Positions 26,992 through 28,684 of a stretch of DNA of 28,684 nucleotides are shown here, piece by piece; the first letter of the stretch is position 1; each line of letters starts with the position of its first letter. The stretch comes from Clostridiales bacterium (GTDB lineage Bacteria; Bacillota; Clostridia; Oscillospirales; Oscillospiraceae), in contig DXYV01000038.1 in assembly GCA_019415645.1 (NCBI GenBank), positions 1-28,684 of the forward strand. Reading direction: 5' to 3'. Both the position numbers and the translations under genes were made by a program. The notes beneath the pieces were generated by a model, which saw only the letters and a list, made by a program, of their open reading frames with translations, made no database searches and had not been told where the DNA came from.

Positions 26992-28684
26992 AGGTAAATT
27001 TTATATCACCACCCCCATCTATTACCCGTCCGACAAGCTGCACATCGGCCACACCTACTGCACCGTGGCCACCGACGCCTTCGCCCGCTATAAGCGGCTC
27101 CAGGGCTACGACGTCATGTTCCTGACCGGCACCGACGAGCACGGCCAGAAGATCGAGGACAAGGCCAAGGAGGCCGGCGTCACCCCCAAGGAGTTCGTGG
27201 ACCGCATCGTGGAGGGCCCCCGGGGCGTCAAGGACCTGTGGAAGCTGATGAACATTTCCAACGACCGCTTTATCCGCACCACCGACGACTACCATGTGGC
27301 GGCCATTCAGAAGATCTTCAAGAAGCTGTACGACAACGGCGACATCTACAAGGGCACCTACAAGGGCAAATACTGCAAGCCCTGCGAGTCCTTCTGGACC
27401 GAGTCCCAGCTGGTGGACGGCAAGTGCCCCGACTGCGGCCGCGAGGTGCAGGACGCGGAGGAGGAGGCCTACTTCTTCCGCCTGTCCAAGTATGCCGACC
27501 GCATCCAGGACCTGCTGGAGAATACCGACTTCCTGGAGCCCCGCTCCCGGGTCCATGAGATGGTGAATAATTTCATCAAGCCCGGCCTGGAGGACCTGTG
27601 CGTCTCCCGCACCTCCTTCACCTGGGGCGTGCCGGTGGATTTCGACCCCGGCCACGTGGTCTATGTGTGGATCGATGCCCTCTTCAACTATATGACCGCC
27701 CTGGGCTTTGAAAACGACCGGTACCACGACCTGGAGCAGTTCTGGCCCGCCGACGTGCATATCGTGGGCAAGGAGATCGTCCGCTTCCACTCCATCATCT
27801 GGCCCGCCATGCTCATGAGTTTGAATCTGCCCCTGCCCAAGAAGGTGTTCGGCCACGGCTGGCTGCTGCTGGACGGCGGCAAGATGTCCAAGTCCAAGGG
27901 CAACGTGGTGGACCCCTATATCCTGGCGGAGAAGTTCGGTGTGGACGCCCTGCGCTTTTTCCTGCTGCGCACCTTCCCCTTCGGCTCCGACGGCAATTTC
28001 TCCAACGAGCTGCTGATTCAGACCATCAACACCGACCTGGCCAACGACCTGGGCAACCTGGTGTCCCGCACCACGGCCATGGTGGGTAAATATTTCGGCG
28101 GCCAGCTGCCCGGCGGCTGCCAGGCGTGGTCCGCCCCCGAGACCTGCGACACGGAGCTGAAGGAGCTGGCCGACCGCCTGCGGGACCGCTATGAGGCCGC
28201 CATGGACGCCTACGCGCCCCATAAGGCTCTGGACGAGGTGTTCAAGGTCATTCAGCGGGCCAACAAGTATATCGACGAGACCATGCCCTGGGCCCTGGCC
28301 AAGGATATGGAGGCCAACGGTGCCCGGCTGGCCCATGTGATGTACAATCTGCTGGAGGCGGCCCGCATCTGCGGCGTGCTCCTGACCCCCTTCATGCCCG
28401 AATCCATGGATAAGCTCTTCGCCCAGATCGGCGCCTGCGAGGGCTGCCGGACCTGGGAGAGCGCCGCGGTCTGGGGCTCCCTCAGCGATACCGCCGCCGT
28501 CACCAAGGGGGAGAACCTGTTCCCCCGGGTAGACGCGGACCAGGCGCTGGCCGAGCTGGAGCAGGCTGCCGAGGAGGCCCGCAAGGCCGCGCTGCCCCCG
28601 CTGGAGATCGAGCCGCAGCTGGAGGAGAAGGTGGACTTCGACACCTTCTGCAAGAGCGATTTCCGGGCCGTGAAGGTCAAGGAC
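26984..28684 (+). CDS. metG: Methionyl-tRNA synthetase (3' end beyond window)
   Basis: 567 codons are visible with no stop. HIGH motif KLHIGHTY near residue 20 (after MSKGKFYITTPIYYPSD), zinc knuckle CKPC…CPDC near 127-148, KMSKS at ~300, anticodon-binding helical domain to ~530, and the beginning of the C-terminal tRNA-binding (Trbp111-like) domain (EEKVDFDTFCKSDFRAVKV) at the window edge. It charges tRNA-Met in the cytoplasm and is essential. The ATG at 26984 follows AGGAGGAAGAAG. The C-terminal dimer/tRNA-binding domain is cut off. Confidence 0.97.
   Translation, partial: MSKGKFYITTPIYYPSDKLHIGHTYCTVATDAFARYKRLQGYDVMFLTGTDEHGQKIEDKAKEAGVTPKEFVDRIVEGPRGVKDLWKLMNISNDRFIRTTDDYHVAAIQKIFKKLYDNGDIYKGTYKGKYCKPCESFWTESQLVDGKCPDCGREVQDAEEEAYFFRLSKYADRIQDLLENTDFLEPRSRVHEMVNNFIKPGLEDLCVSRTSFTWGVPVDFDPGHVVYVWIDALFNYMTALGFENDRYHDLEQFWPADVHIVGKEIVRFHSIIWPAMLMSLNLPLPKKVFGHGWLLLDGGKMSKSKGNVVDPYILAEKFGVDALRFFLLRTFPFGSDGNFSNELLIQTINTDLANDLGNLVSRTTAMVGKYFGGQLPGGCQAWSAPETCDTELKELADRLRDRYEAAMDAYAPHKALDEVFKVIQRANKYIDETMPWALAKDMEANGARLAHVMYNLLEAARICGVLLTPFMPESMDKLFAQIGACEGCRTWESAAVWGSLSDTAAVTKGENLFPRVDADQALAELEQAAEEARKAALPPLEIEPQLEEKVDFDTFCKSDFRAVKVKD

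Noticed and set aside
26801..28336. 511-codon open reading on the minus strand
   Set aside because: Antisense to metG, whose HIGH, zinc and KMSKS motifs are intact.

Overview
The window looks like chromosomal DNA of a GC-rich, low-oxygen Firmicute of the Oscillospiraceae (Flavonifractor/Pseudoflavonifractor-like). This rests on codon use, AGGAGG-type ribosome binding sites, sigma-A promoters, an arginine deiminase operon with a YfcC-type carrier, DUF6440 and PspC proteins, and GC-rich intergenic repeats. No rRNA, tRNA or CRISPR array was seen. The genus is inference.

Layout. Bases 1 to about 550 are the edge of an integrative element of lower GC content, carrying the start of a replication-type HTH protein. 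It appears to have cut a TatD-associated radical SAM gene after about 18 codons (521-613). Next on the minus strand are tatD and a lipoprotein gene, then a plus-strand membrane protein gene, an autonomous marR gene, and a DUF134 regulator plus NifX-like pair. A minus-strand operon follows (GntR/YtrA regulator, ABC ATPase, ABC permease, zinc-ribbon protein, DUF6440), with a divergent lysR gene and an SDR oxidoreductase. The minus-strand ADI operon arcA-arcB-arcC-yfcC (14336 to 9708) should convert arginine to ornithine, CO2, ammonia and ATP. Then come a second DUF6440 gene, pspC, a DEAD-box helicase and a secreted 5'-nucleotidase (all minus), and on the plus strand an SLH/Ig-like surface protein, an ABC-F ATPase, a small XRE cassette, DUF1294, a crotonase, a membrane protein and metG, which runs off the end.

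The most unusual content is intergenic. (1) 15096-15360 is an almost uninterrupted series of eight or nine hairpins, each with a different sequence, between the helicase and pspC genes. (2) A modular repeat of about 75 nt occurs five times (one copy at 9.5 kb, four at 23.8-24.7 kb). Its central stem differs in sequence between copies while mostly keeping pairing. (3) A roughly 400-bp hairpin-rich segment sits between two copies of a 33-bp direct repeat that is also a terminator hairpin. (4) The ABC-F protein has one canonical ATP site; its other composite site is altered at Walker A, the catalytic Glu and the signature motif together.

Gene calls rest on motif recognition and translation by eye. 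No database search was run.
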